Assembly (NCBI GenBank): GCA_037176725.1
Contig: JAZBRS010000039.1
Location: 29,548,001 to 29,612,000, forward strand
From: Posidonia oceanica
Lineage: Eukaryota; Streptophyta; Magnoliopsida; Alismatales; Posidoniaceae
Direction of reading: 5' to 3'
DNA: 64,000 bases
This document shows positions 21,718-33,840 of this stretch, one piece after another (the stretch's first letter is position 1; the number at the start of each line of letters is the position of its first letter). The notes beneath the pieces were generated by a model. That model saw only the letters and a list, made by a program, of their open reading frames with translations, ran no database searches and was not told the origin of the DNA. The translations under genes were made by a program, and so were the position numbers.

Positions 21718-22176
21718 GTAAGTCCTTCTGAACCCTTGCACAGCATACATTTGCACACCATTTGCATTTCATGCATTGTTTTCGCATCTCGTTTTCCATG
21801 CATGTAGATTAGGGCCTCCTCCTTTGTCTAGTAACTCTGTCTCCCCTCTTCGCGTACTCACTAGTGCTTTGGGTTAAGTTTTCCCTCGGATTCGCTACTG
21901 ATTGCGGTCTTCTTCCCCCTTTTCCACGATCCGATTGCACAGCGAGCTTTGGGCAGCATGTGAGACACATCGTGGGACGGTTTAGTGGGAAACGATCACA
22001 GAATAGTGGCGATCCCTCCGCTTGCTTCCTCTCCCCTTTGCAGGTCTTCACACTTGCGTTGTGTGGTCCTTCCGGTGCCTTGTCCTTACACTCGCACCGC
22101 TTACCTCTCCTTTGCATCTGGGCTGGCAGCCCTAACTGCTCGGTTGATGCCCGTCATGTCGTCTAATCTTCCCCTT

Positions 22177-22770
22177 TGCTTGTCGTACCCCTGCATTGCA
22201 TGGCTTTTTTTCGAGGTTTTGCTTTTACTTCTGCATCGCTTGTTTTCTCGCTCGGATTTGTTTTCGTCTTTGCTTGTCGTACTCCTACATTGCGTGGCTT
22301 TTCCGATGTTTTGCTTTTACTTCTACATCGCTTGTTTTCTCGCCCGGATTTGCTTTCGTCTTTGCTTGTCGTACCCCTGCATTGCGTGGCTTTTCCGATG
22401 TTTTGCTTTTACTTCTGCATCGCTTGTTTTCTCGCCCGGATTTGCTTTCGTCTTTGCTTGTCGTACCCCTGCATTGCGTGGCTTTTCCGATGTTTTGCTT
22501 TTACTTCTGCATCGCTTGTTTTCTTGCCCGGATTTGCTTTCATCTTTGCTTGTCGTACCCCTGCATTGCGTGGCTTTTCCGATATTTGCTTTTACTTTCA
22601 CATCGATTGTTTTCTCGCCCGGATTTGCTTTCGTCTTTGCTTGTCGTACCCCTGCATTGCGTGGCTTTTCCGATGTTTGCCTTTACTTCTGTATCGCTTG
22701 TTTTTCGCCCGGATTTGCTTCCGTCTCTGCTTGTCGTACCCCTGCATTGCGTGGCTTTTTCGATGTTTGT
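22177..22770 (+). repeat. 92-bp tandem repeat, 3' LTR copy (seven unit starts)
   Basis: Unit starts at 22177, 22271, 22363, 22455, 22547, 22638 and 22728. One unit more than in the 5' LTR of the same element; two units are 90-91 bp through single-base losses. Confidence 0.92.
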
Positions 22771-22784
22771 TTCCCTTGTTCTTT

Positions 22785-23325
22785 GCACCGTTTCGCGTGC
22801 CTGCATTGTTTCTTGTGCCGTTTTGCACGCATGTTTTGTTTTTCGCACCGTTTCGCGTGCCTGCTTTGTTTCTTGCGCCGTTTTGCGCGCTTGCTCTGTT
22901 TTGGCACCGTTTCGCGTGCCTGTTTTCTTTTCTCGCGCCCGCTCTGTTTTTGGCACCGTTTTGCATGCCGCTCTGTTTTTGGCACCGTTTCGCGTGCCCG
23001 CTTTGTTTCTGGCACCGTTTCTCGTGCCCGCTCTGTTTTGGCACCGTTTTGCGTGCCTGCTCTGTTTTTGGCACCGTTTTGCGTGCCCGCTTTTTTCAGG
23101 CACCTTTTCACGTGCCCGTTCTGTTTTTGGCACCGTTTTGCGTGCCCACTTTGTTTTTGCACCGTTTTACGTGCCGCTCTTATTTTCTTGCACCGTTTCG
23201 CGTGCTGTCTTGTTTTCTCACACCATTTTGCGTGCCGTTTTGCTTTCTTGCACCGTTTTGCATGCTGCTCTCGTTTTCTTGCACCGTTTTGCGTGCCACT
23301 TCCGTTTCTCGCGTTGTTTTCCGTA
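22785..23325 (+). repeat. 30-bp minisatellite, 3' LTR copy
   Basis: About 18 copies of the GCACCGTTTTGCGTGCC unit, similar to 735-1320 but with rearranged unit order near 22830-22960. Confidence 0.88.
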
Positions 23326-26300
23326 TTTTACACCATTTTCTCTTGCATGTCGCTCTACATTGCATGGTTTTACCGCTGTTTTGCTTTATCGCCTGCATTC
23401 GCATATAGGGCAGTGATGCTTACTGCCTGGAGTTCTCACGAACCAGGGTTTCGCCCGGTTCGGAACACAGACAACGCTGCTGAGCACTTAAATTGCACGT
23501 TTAATTCCTTGCATGCATCCCAACACTTAGAGCACACATTTGAGCATCTAATTAGGCATTCATGGCATTTAGGCATTCGAAGCATGCATTTTCCCTCAAA
23601 AGCGAGCGTAAGCCTAGAAAGACCGCTTCTCGGGTGCGTCGGGGGTGCCTAACACCTTCCCCGCGCGTAATAGGAGTCCTTACCCTTTCTCTGGCCCGCA
23701 ATGACCCTTTTGCCCTTGTCCTTGGTACGAGACATCCCCTTTGCATAGCATTTGCATTGAACTGCATCTTCTTGTGTGGTTTTGCATGTTCTTCATGCAT
23801 TTCCCCGGTTTTCCTCGTCTCCCGATTGAATAGACTAGGTGGCGACTCCCTTTTCCCTTATCTTTCCCTCCTCTACGTCGCTCCATCCATGAAAGCCTCT
23901 CTCTTTCAGACCCCCTTCGGTCCGGAGCCTCGAAGAGAAGGGCGCATTTCACACAATTAAAATTCAATTAAAAAACTTAAACAAATTAACAAACCTAAGA
24001 ACAATTAACAATTAAAATTCAATTAAAAAACTTAAGCAATTAAAATCAAACTTAAAAACAATCAACAATTAAAGTCAAAACAGAAAACCTAAACAATTAA
24101 CAACTAAAAAGAAGACAAATTAAAAAAAAACAATTAATAATTAAGATCAAAGGGGAAAGACTTAATCAAATTAAAAAACTTAAAAACAATTAACAAACTT
24201 AAATGGAAAAGAAAACTTAAAATCAAAAAACAAACTTAAATTAAGAAGAAAATTCAAACAATTAAAACAATCAAGGAAAAACCCTAAAAAACCATTAACA
24301 AACTTAAAAGAATATTAAAAAAGAAAACCTAAAAAATAACCACTTAAAGTTCTAAAACAAATCCAAAAACAAAAACCCAATTTCCTTTTTATTTCCTTTC
24401 CCTTTCTTATTCTTCTTTTCTCCTTCTTTCCCTCCTTCTTTCCATTTCTTTTTATTTCTTTTCCTCCTTTTCCACATCCAAAGCCCAGCCCACTCCTCTT
24501 CTTTCTCTTCTTTTTTCTCTTTTTCTTTTTACTGTGCTTTTAGCCCGGCCCACTCCTCCTTCATCCTCTTCTTCTTCTTCTTTCTTCCACCTCCTCTCAC
24601 ACCAGCAAAATGATAGCCTCCCATGTCTTTTTTCTCAAACTGCCGGCTGACACCATGGACTTCCCAACCTCCCACCATGCTCTGTGGCCACCAGACCAGC
24701 CCTCCATCACCTCCATGCCCTGCCACCCAAAGACCAAGACTGTTTCTTTCTCCCCTTGACCAAAAAAATCAGTGGAGAAGAGAGGAGAACAAAACCGGAT
24801 TTTCATCTTGACAACCCATCTTTTTTTTACACACAGAAGCCACCCAGCACTCCAGCCTCCCTTGTGCACTTCCTGATCCAAAAACCACCACGAATTCCAC
24901 CCAGAATCCCTCTCCAAAGCCATTCAGCACCCATTCCTCTAGACCGGCCTTCTTCACTGCAAATCCATCACCACAGCCACCAGAACTCTCCCAAACTTCA
25001 CCATCCCACTCACCAAGTAACCACCTTCCCGAGCCACCCAAAATTGCATCCTGGAACCCCCCACAGCCACCATACTCCACTACAAATACTTAAGTACCCA
25101 ACTGCCCAGAAACCTTCAAACAGCCACACCACCCTCCTCAAACCTTGAAAACCAAATTGGCAGCCTCCATCACATTCCAGGGAGCACAAGCAACCCATAG
25201 CGACCTCCCCTTCAGCCTGGAGAGCCGCACATCGCCCCGACGACCACAGCCCACTATCGGCCACCCAAAAATCTTAGATCTCACTCCAGCCATCGCAACT
25301 TGCTTCTGAGGCCACCTGGAGCACCACCAGCACACGTGGAGCAAGCCGGCACCCCGCAGCAGCTCGCCCGGTCCACCACGTGCCGCTACAAGCCACCGCC
25401 GGACCAACACACCCAACCGAAGTCACTGGCCTTCTACGGCCACCATCACAGGTAATTCTTTATGCCATTAGGTTCCTTGCATGCCCACCATCATTTCCCC
25501 TATTTTTGCGGATTTTTTGGGGTTTTGTGCGCGTTTTTGGGCCTCGTTGGAGCTTAGACCTCCTCCGACCGCGCCCACCGCCATCGTCACTCGCCGTGCC
25601 CTCCGGACAGCCGCACCGCCTCCGCCTGCCTCCGGACTACCGCACCGTGCACCCAGCTCGCCCCCAGGCCCCTTCGCGCCGTTGCACCGCTGCGTGCCGC
25701 CGCTGCTCCGCCGCTCCTCCACAGCAGCACAGTGCTACCGCGCAGGAGGAAGATGATGCCACTGTTGCTTTATTTTGTTTTTAAAACTTTGAATATAGTT
25801 TAGGTTGCTGCATTAAAATAAATTCTGTTAAGTTTTGATTATTACATTTAAGTCCTGCATTTGTTTAGAAATCATTTAAATCTGATTTAAAACTATATTG
25901 CATTGCGATAAAAATCTGTTGTTTCTTTTGATTACGCTTTAGTCCTTCTGTAGTTCATTTAGTTTTAATGTCATTTATTTCTAGTCCAGCAGCTTCTTTT
26001 ATTTACTTTTAAGTCTTGCAGTAGATTAATTTCATTTAAATGTTAGTTTTTATCTTATTGCATTACGTTTTACTCCTCTGATTTATTATATTTGCACTTA
26101 GGTCCTCTGTTGGTTGATCTTTCCTTTTAAATGCACATTTTACCATATTACATTGCATTAATATCCTCTGTTCATTTTAAATTGCATCTAGGTCCTATCC
26201 TAGTTCATGAAAATCATTTAAATCTGCATTTTACCATATCACATTGCATTTTAGTCCCTGTATTTTCTTTATTTGCATTTTAGTCCTCCACAGTTCATGC

Positions 26301-27269
26301 ATTTCATTTAATCATCTTTTAAAACCATATTGCATTAATAAAAAGTCCAGATGTTTGTTCTATTTGCATTTTGGTCCCTCTATGATTCTCTGTGTCTTGT
26401 GTTTTTTGCTTTTAAGCCCATGACTTTGTTTTATTTGCATCTGGGTCCCTCTGTGTGTGCTGTGCATGTTTTTCTTTTTCTCTTCTTTTTGCAGTAAGGC
26501 CCATGGCTTTGTTTTTATTGCACAGGGGTCCTCCCTTTGTATTTCTGTGTCTGTGTGATTTATTTTTGGCTTTGCAGATCAGTCCCCAGGTTTCTCTTAT
26601 TTGCAGATGGGTCCTTCCTTTTGTTTTACAGGAGGTTTTGGTTTCTTTTTGGCCTTGCATTTTGGTCCAGGAAGTTTTGGATATTGCATTTGGGTCCTTC
26701 CCCATGTTTTCTTGTGGCTCTTGGCTTGGTTTTCTGGTTTTGCATTTAATCCAACATGTTTTCAAGTTTTGCATGTGAGTCCTTCCATGCCTTGTTGTGA
26801 GTCCCTGAATTTTGTTTTGGTTTTGTTGTTTGGCCTAGAATTTTGTCCAAATTACACATAGGATCTTGCAGATGTCTTTTGCACCTTTTGGGTCCTTCCT
26901 GGCTTTGTTTTTCCTGTCCCAGCTTTTTCCAAAGTTGCATGAGGATCCCCTGCAGGTTTTCTTTTTGGTATTTGTGCCTGTTTGCTGACTTTGCATTTTA
27001 GACCATAAGTTTTCAAAAATTGCATTTAGGTCCTTTTCTTGCATTTATGCATACATTCATCCTAATTAACATTGCATTTAGCACATGCACCCCTGCATTA
27101 GCATTCTTGCATACATTTGCACACTTTTGCACACATTTAGGGTTAATTTGCGCATAAGCCCCTGCACTTCTCCCTATATGCGCTTAGACCCCTATCTTTG
27201 CATTTTTACATGCATTGCACCCATGCATCTTTGCACTTAGCATCTTAGCACACTTTTAAGCACTCTTAG

Positions 27270-27486
27270 CTCCCATGTATATGGGAGGGCCTGTTCTGCA
27301 CACCCCTAGGACCTTTTTACACTTAGATCCCTTCTCCTCCCTTGGTTCTTGGATCTTCTTCTTTGAGGCCTATGTATCTTCCGATTGGACCACCGGATCT
27401 TCGCGACCAAGCTACCCAGATCACCCTAGTGGAGCGGACTCCCATGCTGACCAAGTTTGCCTCTGATCAGGCCTCAGATCTCCGAG
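27270..27486 (+). other. Exon-like conserved LTR block with splice donor, element D
   Basis: CTCCCAT GTAT ATGGGAG hairpin at the start and GAG then GTAAGT at the end. The small frame starting MYMGGPVLHTPR is cut by a stop before the donor, unlike in A and B. Confidence 0.6.
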
Positions 27487-27964
27487 GTAAGTCCTTCTGA
27501 ACTCCTACATAGTACCTTGCTGCATATCACTCGCATTGCATGCATTGTTTTCGCCCCGCGTTTTCTGCGCATGTAGTTTAGGACTTCCCCTCTTGCCTAT
27601 CTATTCTACTTCCTCTTTTCGCGTCTTCTTAGTGTCTTTGGGTTGAATTTTCCTTGGATTCACTACTGATTGCGGCCTTCCTCCCCTTTTTCCACGATCT
27701 GATTGCACCGCGAGCTTTGGGCAACGTGCGAGACACATCGTGGGACGGTTTAGTGGGAAACAGTCACAGAATAGTGGTGATCCCTCCACTTGCTTTCTTT
27801 CCCCTTTGCAGGTCTTCACACTTGCATTGCGTGGTCCTTAAGTGGTGTTTGTTTTCACACATACACCGCTTGCCTCTCTTTGCTTGTTTTATCTTTCCCC
27901 TCTGCATGTTTTTACATCTGCATTGCATGGTTTTACGATGTTTTGTTTCCGCACCTGCATCGCT

Positions 27965-28305
27965 TGTTTCCCTTCGTTTCTTGCACCGCTTTACGTGCCT
28001 GCTTTGTTTCTTGCACCGTTTTGCGTGCCTACTTTATTTCTTGCACCATTTTGCGTGCCTGCTTTGTTTCTTGCACTGTTTCACGTGCCTACTTTGTTTC
28101 TTGCATCATTTCACGTGCCTGCTTTGTTTCTCGCACCATTTTGCGTGCCTACTTTGTTTCTTGCACCGTTTTGCGTGCCTACTTTGTTTCTTACACCATT
28201 TTGCGTGCCTGCTTTGTTTCTTGCATCGTTTTGCGTATCCGCTTTGTTTCGTACATTGTTTTGTGTGCCTGCTTTTGTTCCTTGCACCGCTTTGCGTGTT
28301 TGACG
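27965..28305 (+). repeat. 30-bp minisatellite, element D LTR
   Basis: About 11 regular units of TTTCTTGCACCGTTTTGCGTGCCTGCTTTG type (30 bp). It explains the open frames seen on both strands here. Confidence 0.92.
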
Positions 28306-29159
28306 TCGTTTTCCTTTGCATGTCACTTGCATGTGTATGGTTTCACCGCCGTTTTGTTTTATTTCCTGCATTTGCATTAAGACAGTGATGCTTACTGCCT
28401 GGAGTTCTCACGGACTAGGGTTCGCCCGGTTCGGAACACAGACAGTGCTGCTGAGCACTTAGATTGCACGTTTAATTCCTTGCACGCATTCCATCACTTA
28501 GAGCACACCTATGAGCATCTAATTAGGCATTCATGGCACTTAGGCATTCAAAGTATGCATTTCCCTATGTATGCGAGCGTAAGCCTAGAAAGACCGATTC
28601 TCGGGCGTGTCGGGGGTGCCTAACACCTTCCCCGCACGTAACAAGAGTCCTTGCCCTTTCTCATGGCCTGCAATGACCATATTGCCCTTATCCTAGGCAC
28701 GAGTTACATCATTTGCATCTCATTTCTTTTGCATTGCATCACATTGCATCTTTTGCTTGGTTTTGCGTGTTTATTCACGCATTTCCTTGATTTTCCTTGT
28801 CTCCCGACTTAATAGACACGGTGGCAACTCTGATTTGTCTTATCTTCTTCTTTTCTTTCCTTTTTGCCCTTTTTAAGTGTTTCTGAGTCAAGTCTTCCTT
28901 CTCGGACACAGCCGCTAATAGTGAACCTTATTCCGATCGGTGCACGTGAGCTTTGGCATCGTGCATGGATGATCCGAATACCGAGATTACTACACTTAGG
29001 CAATACATGAACCAAGGGTTCGGACACTAAGTGTGCGATGTCCATGTGATGATGAGATGCAACACTAGGACTGACTCTACGGGGGATACAAAAAAGCTAC
29101 ATGATGTCATGTAATGAAATGCTAATGCTATGCAACAGAATGCTATTACACTATGACGA

Positions 29160-30215
29160 AGGGTGATAAGTTAACGGACCTATCGTCGGATAGTTAGGGC
29201 TATCAACCGGCTAGGAATTAACGGACTCATCACCGGATAGTTAGGGCTATTAGCCCGATAAGGAGTTAACGGACTCATCACCGGATAGTTGGGGCTATTA
29301 GCTCGGTGGATGGTGACAGGCCAGCGAGTCTGTCAGGCAAGAGAGGAGGTGACAAGTGGGATGACTTGTAACCACAAATGCAAAAGGGAATACCATACCC
29401 AAAGGTGTGGCAGAGGTTCGTAAACGCTCCCTTAATAGTTGGGGATGTCAGCCTGGATGCAGATGGAAATGTGATACCAGAGGACAGCCAAATAATGATG
29501 CCCCTGGTATCAGTCAGTCAAAGTGCCCTTGGCATTGAAATGCAAAGTGGAGACAATACTAACGAGTTTGCCAGCTGAGTAGTTAGGGTTACCAACCCGA
29601 ATGCAGTGAGATGGATGTAAGGGCTCACCGTGCGATGTGCAGTGCTGGTGGGGAATGCGATGGGATAATGCAGAGGGAAATGCAGGGTGATAAGTTAACA
29701 GACCTATCGCCGAGCAGTTAAGGCTGCCAGCCTAGTGAAATTGGGGGTGATACCATAGGGCAGTAAAAAAGATGCCTCTGGTATCGAGAATGATACCAGG
29801 GGACAGCCGAAACACCCCTGGCATCGAAGTGCGAAGGATGGATGGATGGATGATAAGTTAACGGACCTATCGCCGGATAGTTGGGGCTATTAGCCCGAAG
29901 TGATAAGTTGACGGACTTATCGCCAAGCAGTTAGGGCTGCCAGCCCGATGCAACGTAGGAATGCAGGATGACATTTTAACGGACGTCAACTAAGCAGTTA
30001 GGGTTGCCATCCCGATGCAGAGGATGAATGCAAGATGATAAGTTAACGGACCTATCGCTGAGCAGTTAGGGCTGCCAGTCCGATGCAACGTGGGAATGCG
30101 GGATGACATTTTAATGGGTGTCAACCGAGCAGTTAGGGCTGCCAGCTCGATGCGGAGGATGAATGCAAGATGATAAGTTAACGGACCTATCACCGAGTAG
30201 TTAGGGCTGCTGGCC
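29160..30215 (-). repeat. Hairpin repeats of element C, first block
   Basis: Alternating units of about 50-60 bp containing GATAAGTTAACGGACCTATC-type and ATAGTTAGGGCTAT / GCAGTTAGGGCTGC-type inverted repeats (plus-strand reading). Good examples are GATAAGT/ACTTATC near 29903-29922 and CTGGTATC/GATACCAG with loop GAGAAT at 29778-29799. They correspond on the minus strand to the repeats in the 3' regions of A and B. Confidence 0.85.
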
Positions 30216-31635
30216 CGTTGTGATGAATGTGGGATGATGCAGAGAGAAAACAGGAACCCATCGCGGTGGGTGTGCAATGGCCTCAGTGCGGGCATGTGAT
30301 GCAACGCCACAGGGTGGCAAACAAGGGACATGTCGGTCATCAAGGACCTACCCAACACGGTGGGCGGCAAAATTTGGAAAGCGCGGAGCCTCTGAGTGAG
30401 GCAGGTAAAAGTGCTTGTCCTTGGCTCCAGTTTTTGAAAATAGAGAGAAGGGAAAGATAAATTACTATAGCATGCATGTTTTGGTGGCTTCGGACTCATA
30501 AGCAACTGCTACTAAGTGGGTGCTTTTGCATTTTTGACTCAGGGGGCTCTCGATCCTCGAGCAACGCCATGCCGAGTTGTGGTCGGTGGCTCACTTTCTC
30601 ACTCTTAGTTCGGGATGAGGCCTCAGCTTCGCAGAGTATAGCCTTTGGCTGCATGTGGGTAGTAGAAGCGTTGGATGTAGCTTCGTAGCCTCTGTCTTAA
30701 ATCCTCAGGGACTGACTACCGCTTTTGACGCTCACGGGTAGATATTTCTTTTCCCCTCTTGAGTGACTGGAGTTGCATCTAGCCTACCAGGGATGTAATT
30801 GTTGTTGTCTACACAGGGGATTGGAGCATGCTGCTGTGCTCGGAGGGTGGGGCCAGGTCCTCCTGATAAGGTATCCCGTGCAGTTGGTGATATAGTGCTT
30901 GGAGTTGAAAGTTGAGGGGGTTTCAACCCTCATCCGAGTCACTCCTCTCATGAGTGCCTTCTTTCTTCAACTTCTTTCTTCATTTTTCTTTTGTGCCCAA
31001 CATGCATATCTTGTTAACATATTTTTTTACTCACATGATCTCTATTCTTTTGGATATGCATGACTTTGCCCTCTTGGGGTAGCAGTCCCAGATTTAGAGT
31101 TAAGAGTTCGGTTGGTCGGTGTACACCTTCAGCCCCTGCAATGTGTACAGGCAGCCTCTGGTTATGCTTTGCTCTGCTTCAGTCCTCTCTATGTTTGGTG
31201 GACTCTCTTGATAAGGAGGATCTCGCTTCTGGAGTTTTGAAGTTCAGCGAGAGATTTTGTTGTGCTTTCAGTCTCAGACTGTGTGGCCACATGCAAAGAG
31301 ATGGCACTGCTCGGGTGAGTTCTGCCTGAGATTGTTGATGCTTGACATCCTCTCGGCACTGCTTGTTGTCCCAAAGTCAATTTTTGGGATTATGCAAATG
31401 TTTATGTGTTTTGTAGATTTTACACATGTTTTTTGGATTTTTGTTGGTTTTGTGATTTTTATGGGTTTTGCTTTAGGGAAACATAAAGGAGGAAACCAGT
31501 AGAAGAGAACATTTTTTTGTAGTTTTTGGTTTCTTTTCTTTTTTTGATTTTTTGTTGTGTTTTTTGGTTTTCTAGGATGCAGGAAATGATATGCGCATGC
31601 AGGAGCTAACAAATATGTGCAGGAAGTGGTAGATA
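30216..31635. other. Unassigned sequence within element C
   Basis: I recognise no gene, LTR or array in this stretch. Open frames are short and without recognisable motifs. T-rich runs (31380-31580) occur near the right end. It may be extra noncoding sequence of C or a further degraded insertion. Confidence 0.5.
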
Positions 31636-31639
31636 TGTG

Positions 31640-31885
31640 CAGAGATGATAAATTGACGGACCTATCGTCAGGCAGTTAGGGTTGCTAGCCCGGTGATGAG
31701 TTGACAAACTTATCACTGGATAGTTGGGGCTATCAGCCCGATGATGAGTTGACGAACTCATCGCCGGATAGTTAGGGATATCAGCTCGGATGGACATTTT
31801 GACGGGCAACAACCGATCAGTTAGGACTGCCAGCCCGAATGACAAGTTGACGAACTTATCGCCGAGCAGTTAGGGTTGCCAGCCC
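31640..31885 (-). repeat. Hairpin repeats of element C, second block
   Basis: Four to five units. The clearest is GATGAGTTGACGAACTCATC (31742-31761), an 8-bp perfect stem with loop GACG. Others: ATAGTTAGGGATAT, GACAAGTTGACGAACTTATC and GCAGTTAGGGTTGC. Confidence 0.85.
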
Positions 31886-32039
31886 AGTGATGTAGATGAA
31901 AAGAAGGAATGCATGTTTTTTGTTTTCCCTGATTTTATGTTTTTTATGGTTTTCTGTTAGGCGAGAAAACGCAAAACAAAATGGCAATAAAAGAAAAGAC
32001 ACTGTAGAAATTAAAAGAGGGGTGAGAGGGACTTACCTG

Positions 32040-33835
32040 TCAGCAACCTCGGGAGGGAGGTGCTAGATCCGCTCCGGTGTTGCTGGTGCTGTCGGCAGGG
32101 CCTGTGGTTGGCAGTGCGGGGAGCACTAGGGCAGCTGGAGCTATTGATGGCAGTGCAGGGAGAACTGGAGCTACAAATGGTAGTGCAGGGAGCACTAGAG
32201 CTGCCAAGGTTGGAGGAGAAGCTGACCTAGATGGTGCTACGATCGGGCTTGCTGTTGACGTTGCTGTTGCATCTCCAAGCATCCCTCGGACGAGCTAGGA
32301 AAAGGAGGAAAAGGAGATTGAGTCGATGGGATTTGAAGGATCCACCGAGGCGGAGATGGACTTAAAGAAGATAGGAGTAAGGGAGAAGACCCCCGAGGTT
32401 CCGACATCTGCGAAGCCTGTAGGCTCGAAAAAGGAAGGGCCGGCTACACTAGGGTGTGCAAGTGCAAGTGTAGGTGTATGTACAAGTGCCAGGGTAGGTG
32501 CTGCCTCCTATGTGGCAACGCTGAAGACCTTGCGGTCGATCAGGCCCTGGACAGCATCCCGTAAAGTGATGCAGTCATCCGTCGAGTGCCTGGTGGCCCA
32601 ATGGAAGCTACAGAACTGATCTGTATCATGCCACCACGGAGGAGGATTTGGTGATGGACGTACAGCCGAGAGTCTCAAGAGTGACTCAACTTAAGGGAAG
32701 ATGATGCTCAGTGGTTCGGGCAGAGGGTTGTAATCACACTTAGCTCGACGAGGTCATCTTTGCCCTGGTTGGAGTCCTTGCTGAGTGGGTGCGATGTGAT
32801 GCATGGGCTCAACGATGGCAGTGTGTGCAGTGTGTGCAAAACTATGTGCATAATCTACCTGAGAAGAGTCTGACTGACTCACTGCATAGGCAAGCTCTAC
32901 AGGAGATTCGACATTCGAGATAGTGGGCTGTTCGGAGTAGTGGGGAGCAGAGTCCCTGTTGCAGGCACCGCCGCAGCGATTGTTGCTGGAGTTGTCGTTG
33001 ATCTGCCCAGCCAATGCAGCAAGTGCAAGGAAATTCCCACTTTGCAGTGAGCTTTCTACGCAGGCGCCAGCTCTAATCAGCGATGCAAGACTAGTGATAG
33101 GCTGGATGCTAAGCAGTCCCCTACTCGCTGGTTGCGACCCTTTGACAATCATGTCGATAGATTCCTCGACGGAGGGTTTATCTTTGACTTGGGCGGCTAC
33201 GGAATGCCAGCGACTGACATACTCCCCGAATGGTTCTTGGGGCCCCTGTCGAATGGCGACAAGATCCACTCGCTTGGGGATCGAGTCGTGGTTGAAAGAA
33301 TACTGCCCAAGGAAAGCCTGGGAAAGGTCGTTCCAAGTCTGGATAGCGGCCATGTCAAGCGAAGTGACCACTTGAGCAAGGGGCCAGTCAGACTCTTCTG
33401 GAACAAATGAATCAAGAGCTTGTCGTCAGCCTGAAGCTGAGGAAGGTCTCCACAGTATGCCCTCAGATGTGAAATGGGGCAGCCCTTACCGTTGTATTTG
33501 TTGAATTTTAGGATATGGAACTTCACTAGGAGTGTCGCCTCTGGAAAGAGACAGAGGTCCCGGAATCAGTAGGACTGAAAGTCCGTGCCTTGCACTTGAC
33601 GAAGTCCTCTTTCTAGATTTCCCAACCTGGCGAGGACAGGATCTGAAGTTGCTGCTAGCAATGGTTGTGTAACAGAGGCAGGGGCAGCGTATGCTGTATG
33701 GGTCGTGCGAAAGCGCTCCTCTAGATCCACCATCACGCCACCTAGTGTTGAGGCATGAGGGCCAGCATACCCATGCGATTGTGAGTAGTGTTGTGGAATG
33801 CATGTTGGGGTCTGAACCTGATGCAAAGGGGATGG
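32040..33835 (-). pseudogene. gag: gag of element C, C-terminal part
   Basis: The minus-strand frame starting at 33826 has the same gag core as A and B (VDLEERFRTTHTAYAAP, KFNKYNGKGCPISHLRAYCG, SLDMAAIQTWNDLSQAFLGQ), with frameshifts near 33550 and 33370 and decayed sequence after 32750 where the Ser/Asn-rich spacer and knuckle should be. Homology to the late gag region (HPSVAGPSF, GTSGVFSL) can be followed to about 32040. There the minus strand reads GACAG then GTAAGT, a good splice-donor consensus, instead of continuing to protease. Confidence 0.82.
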
Positions 33836-33840
33836 GTAGA
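33836..33840. repeat. Target-site duplication of element B, left copy
   Basis: GTAGA directly before TGTAGACACC; identical to 60037-60041. Confidence 0.95.

Larger units (their letters stand above)
1..23951 (+). mobile_element. Element A: giant Tat/Ogre-like LTR retrotransposon, 5' end outside window
   Basis: This is a plus-strand Ty3/gypsy element in the order LTR (3' part only), PBS, leader, gag, pro, RT, RNase H, second RNase H, integrase, extra ORF, hairpin array, polypurine tract and complete 3' LTR. The boundary is set by the LTR ends TGTAGACACT (17312) and CATTTCA (1945 and 23951), which agree between the two LTR copies. The coding frames carry eight internal TAG stops and at least three frameshifts, so it is not autonomous as it stands. 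It is inserted in the A-rich part of another LTR (element D). The upstream target-site copy lies outside the window, so the duplication (expected CACAA, from 23952) cannot be confirmed. Confidence 0.93.
17312..23951 (+). repeat. Element A 3' LTR, 6640 bp
   Basis: Starts TGTAGACACT and ends GCATTTCA. Order: gene-like U3 with pyrimidine tracts (17640-17900), telomere-like CCCTAAA words (17908-18260), A-rich part (18300-18700), C/T-rich part to about 20070 ending CAG then GTAGAT, an intron-like T-rich stretch full of TTTGCATTTAGGTCC words (20270-21480), a conserved exon-like block (21501-21717), site gamma (22007), the 92-bp and 30-bp arrays, and the conserved terminal block with site alpha (23840). 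The length is near the upper end for LTRs. Open frames at 21985-23652 come from the arrays. Confidence 0.92.
23952..28994 (+). repeat. Element D: LTR, 3' five kilobases (interrupted by element A)
   Basis: The segment has the same order as the other LTRs: A-rich ATTAAAA part (23952-24360), pyrimidine-rich and C-rich part, CAG then GTAATT at 25452, T-rich intron-like part with GCATTTAGGTCC words, exon-like block with GAG then GTAAGT (27487), site gamma (27775), 30-bp array, terminal block, site alpha (28822), and the end ATTACTACA identical to the LTR end of element B. No PBS follows, so it is a 3' LTR or solo LTR. Its beginning must lie left of element A, outside the window. Open frames in 24600-25784 are compositional. 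Confidence 0.88.
28995..33840 (-). mobile_element. Element C, left piece (minus strand): 3' noncoding arrays and C-terminal gag
   Basis: On the minus strand this continues the gag of the right piece (60042-60786): the two halves meet exactly at the insertion site of element B. After gag there is no protease, RT or integrase; instead come hairpin repeats and unassigned sequence. The left end is cut by the insertion of element D at 28994/28995, so the 3' LTR of C is not visible. It is either a pol-deleted derivative or a non-autonomous partner. Confidence 0.82.
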
